From positions 1-22,469 of the forward strand of contig URYT01000006.1 of the NCBI GenBank assembly GCA_900552185.1: a stretch of DNA of 22,469 bases, given 5' to 3'. The notes beneath the pieces were generated by a model, which searched no databases, was not told the DNA's origin, and saw only the letters and a list, made by a program, of their open reading frames with translations. Shown here in pieces: positions 20,666-22,469 of the stretch. Source of the DNA: an uncultured Collinsella sp. (GTDB lineage: Bacteria; Actinomycetota; Coriobacteriia; Coriobacteriales; Coriobacteriaceae). The position numbers and the translations under genes are program-made. Position 1 is the stretch's first letter. Each line of letters starts with the position of its first letter.

Positions 20666-21604
20666 ATGCGAAACATGGATCACATAGAATTGCACCGCGG
20701 AGGACGCGAGGAAGCGTTTCCCGAGACCGCCGAAGACTGGCCCTATATTGCCGAACGCGCAGAATTCGCTCGCTATCCGGGCAATTCCGTCCCCTGGCAC
20801 TGGCATTCCGAGGTTGAGCTTTTCTACATGGAGCAGGGAGCGATTGGCTATCGAACGCGCGCGGCTCATGAGCACGTACGCTTTGAGGAAGGGTCCGCCG
20901 GCTTTATCAACGGCGGCGTTTTGCACAGCACGCTGCAATCAGCCAATTCGGCACCAGCCATTCAAATGTTGCATATCTTTCAGCCGTCGATGCTCGGCGA
21001 TCCCGCGGGACGTCTCCAAAAGCGCTACATCAATCCATTACTTCAATGTCGAGGCGTCGATGTGCTCAAATGGTCGCCCACCAACCCCGACGATATGCCC
21101 TTTATCGATTTGCTGAAGAGCTCCTTTAGCCACGACCTTCAACGGCCGCAGAACGAGATGGCGCTTCGAAATAACTTGTCAGAGCTCTGGATTCAGATTT
21201 ACGCCAAGGCCGAACCGCTCTTTTCCTCCGACGGCGCCTCTTGGATGACCGGCCGCGACGTACAGTTCAAGGCAATCCTGGACTTTATCCGCGCAAACTA
21301 TGCAGCCGCTATAGATGTGCCCCAGATGGCATCTGCAGCCGGCGTAAGCGAAAGAGAGTGTTACCGCATTATCGAAGCTTGCGCAGGAACGACCCCGGCG
21401 GCATATCTGCGCGCATACCGCGTAAACCGTGCTTGCGAGCTTTTGGCACACACCACGCGAACGGTCCAGACAGTCGCGCGCCAATGCGGCTTTGCGACAG
21501 CAAGCCATCTTGGCCAGGTATTTAAAGAACAAATGGGATGCACTCCTTCGAGCTATCGAGCAGCGAGGCAGAATCTCGATAGTACCAGGCAGAAATCCCG
21601 CTAG
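20666..21604 (+). CDS. AraC-family regulator with N-terminal cupin domain
   Basis: The product is 312 residues from ATG 20666 (a second ATG at 20675 is possible). The N-terminal half has a cupin-like AraC ligand-binding domain with VPWHWHSEVELFYMEQGAIGY and INGGVLHST. Its His residues (HWH, then H in VLHST) are those that often line the pocket. The C-terminal ~100 residues hold two HTHs: IDVPQMASAAGVSERECYRIIEACAGTTPAAYLRAYRVNRACELL, then TVQTVARQCGFATASHLGQVFKEQMGCTPSSYR. Cupin-AraC proteins typically activate sugar-use genes. The HAD hydrolase gene starts 56 bases downstream on the same strand and may be cotranscribed or controlled by it. The inducer is unknown. Confidence 0.92.
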   Translation: MRNMDHIELHRGGREEAFPETAEDWPYIAERAEFARYPGNSVPWHWHSEVELFYMEQGAIGYRTRAAHEHVRFEEGSAGFINGGVLHSTLQSANSAPAIQMLHIFQPSMLGDPAGRLQKRYINPLLQCRGVDVLKWSPTNPDDMPFIDLLKSSFSHDLQRPQNEMALRNNLSELWIQIYAKAEPLFSSDGASWMTGRDVQFKAILDFIRANYAAAIDVPQMASAAGVSERECYRIIEACAGTTPAAYLRAYRVNRACELLAHTTRTVQTVARQCGFATASHLGQVFKEQMGCTPSSYRAARQNLDSTRQKSR

Positions 21605-21660
21605 CCTTTCTTCTGTCACCGCATCAAACTTGCAGGCAAACAACAGAGAGGAACAATCAT

Positions 21661-22284
21661 ATGAAGCACTTTGACCATATCGTATTTGACGTTGATGGGA
21701 CATTGGCAGATACAGAAGAAAGTGTGCTGTCATCGCTTGTCCAGATTGTCCAAGAAGAAACCGGCAAAACGCTCCCCCGACACGAGCTTGAATTTGCCCT
21801 CGGCATACCCGGCAAGAACGCCCTTGAGAAACTTGGGATCTACTCACAGGCAACGCTGGATCGCTGGTGCCAAGTTGCCGCCAGCTTTAAAAGCACCATC
21901 AGCGTGTTTCCCGGCTTGCACGAAGTTATCGCAACACTCTCCGACAACGGCTGCAAACTTGGCATCGTCTCCTCACGTGCGCGCGACGAATACGCAAAAG
22001 AAATTGCACCCCTTGGCTTCGATAAGTATTTTGAGCACATCATTCTTGTCGAAGACACAACCGAACATAAACCCGCACCCGCTCCCATGCTCGAATATCT
22101 CCGGCGTACGGGCGCGAATCCTGGCAACGTCGTCTACGTTGGCGACACCGTCTACGACGAACAATGCGCAACTTCGGCAGGGGTCAGTTTTGCCAGAGCG
22201 GCATGGGGATCACACCAAGACATCCCAAACGCCACCTACAACCTCAAAACCCCCAACGACCTGCTAACCCTAACAACCAAGTAA
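21661..22284 (+). CDS. HAD-superfamily hydrolase, phosphoglycolate phosphatase-like
   Basis: The product is 207 residues; AGAGAGGA precedes the ATG. Motif I is FDVDGTLADTEESV (nucleophile Asp10, acid/base Asp12). Motif II is KLGIVSSRARDEY. The motif III Lys lies in TTEHKPAPAPMLEYLRR, and motif IV is VVYVGDTVYDEQCATSAG. A small helical cap (about 20-85) marks subfamily I, the Gph/PgmB/YjjG-type group. It dephosphorylates a small metabolite, possibly a sugar phosphate or nucleotide; the exact one cannot be read. It is distinct from the HAD protein at 8479-9108. Its coding sequence is somewhat less GC-rich than the PTS operon. A large palindrome lies 65 bases downstream. Confidence 0.88.
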   Translation: MKHFDHIVFDVDGTLADTEESVLSSLVQIVQEETGKTLPRHELEFALGIPGKNALEKLGIYSQATLDRWCQVAASFKSTISVFPGLHEVIATLSDNGCKLGIVSSRARDEYAKEIAPLGFDKYFEHIILVEDTTEHKPAPAPMLEYLRRTGANPGNVVYVGDTVYDEQCATSAGVSFARAAWGSHQDIPNATYNLKTPNDLLTLTTK

Positions 22285-22348
22285 CCCCCGCGCCCCACCC
22301 TTTCAGCCCCAACACCACAAGGACGATTGAGCAGAACGGTTTGGGCGG

Positions 22349-22469
22349 GTCCCGTACTTAGTTTCCAAAACGTCCTCGCGCATGAAGGCCCCCGTTGTCT
22401 CGCTTCTTCGAAGCGTTGACAACGGGGGCCTTCGCGCTGTGGAATGATTTTGGAAACTAAGTACGGGAC
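22349..22469. repeat. 121-bp near-complete palindrome at the window end
   Basis: Perfect 22-bp terminal inverted repeats (22349-22370 and 22448-22469, beginning GTCCCGTACTTAG) enclose perfect 16-bp inner arms (22384-22399 and 22418-22433) and a central hairpin CGCTTC-TTC-GAAGCG. Almost the whole element folds back on itself. It has no coding capacity. It differs in sequence from the 119-bp family but is alike in size and plan, so it may be a second family of MITE-like intergenic repeats. Whether it extends beyond the window is unknown. Confidence 0.8.

Noticed and set aside
1..22469. tRNA, rRNA, CRISPR array, integrase, transposase or prophage genes
   Set aside because: None was recognised on either strand by reading. 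The repeats present are isolated palindromes, not regularly spaced arrays.

Overview
The window looks like chromosomal DNA of a gut actinobacterium of the class Coriobacteriia, most likely Collinsella or a close relative. This is inferred from high GC, codon use (GAG, CTG/CTC and GCC dominate), the gene content and many intergenic palindromes. No rRNA, tRNA, integrase, transposase or CRISPR array was seen.

Layout. (1) 1-1171: the 3' end of a threonine aldolase gene, a strong terminator, and a phosphinothricin-type GNAT acetyltransferase. (2) 1191-9108: a sugar-amine utilisation region. A GntR/UTRA regulator is divergent from a SIS-domain deglycase. Then come an EamA-type transporter, a mannose-family PTS (fused IIAB, then IIC and IID), a second SIS-domain deglycase and a HAD phosphatase. 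(3) 9463-11410: a YitT-family membrane protein and a second GntR/UTRA regulator. (4) 11745-15727: an agmatine-type module of agmatine deiminase and an APC antiporter on the minus strand, with a divergent membrane LuxR-type regulator whose HTH has an apparent 5-residue deletion. (5) 16054-19039: a BceAB-type ABC transporter on the minus strand. (6) 19188-22284: a NUDIX-Vsr fusion protein, a possible small ORF, an AraC regulator and another HAD hydrolase. The window ends exactly at the end of a 121-bp palindrome.

How the genes may work together. The PTS would import and phosphorylate a sugar-amine such as fructoselysine or glucoselysine. The two FrlB/GfrF/FraB-like deglycases would split the 6-phosphate into glucose 6-phosphate and the amino acid. 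Both keep a Glu and a His spaced 16 residues apart, as in the known deglycase active site. A GTATnTARC-like site lies upstream of both GntR genes, the first SIS gene, the transporter and the PTS operon, so the two regulators may share or divide this regulon. Independently, the agmatine module would exchange agmatine for a deamination product, but no carbamoyltransferase or carbamate kinase lies in this window.

The most striking non-coding feature is the density of palindromes between genes. There are two inverted copies of a 119-bp element with 17-bp terminal inverted repeats, a 121-bp fold-back at the window end, and at least five hairpins with different stems but a shared GGGACAG-like loop. 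All structures and alignments were worked out by eye.
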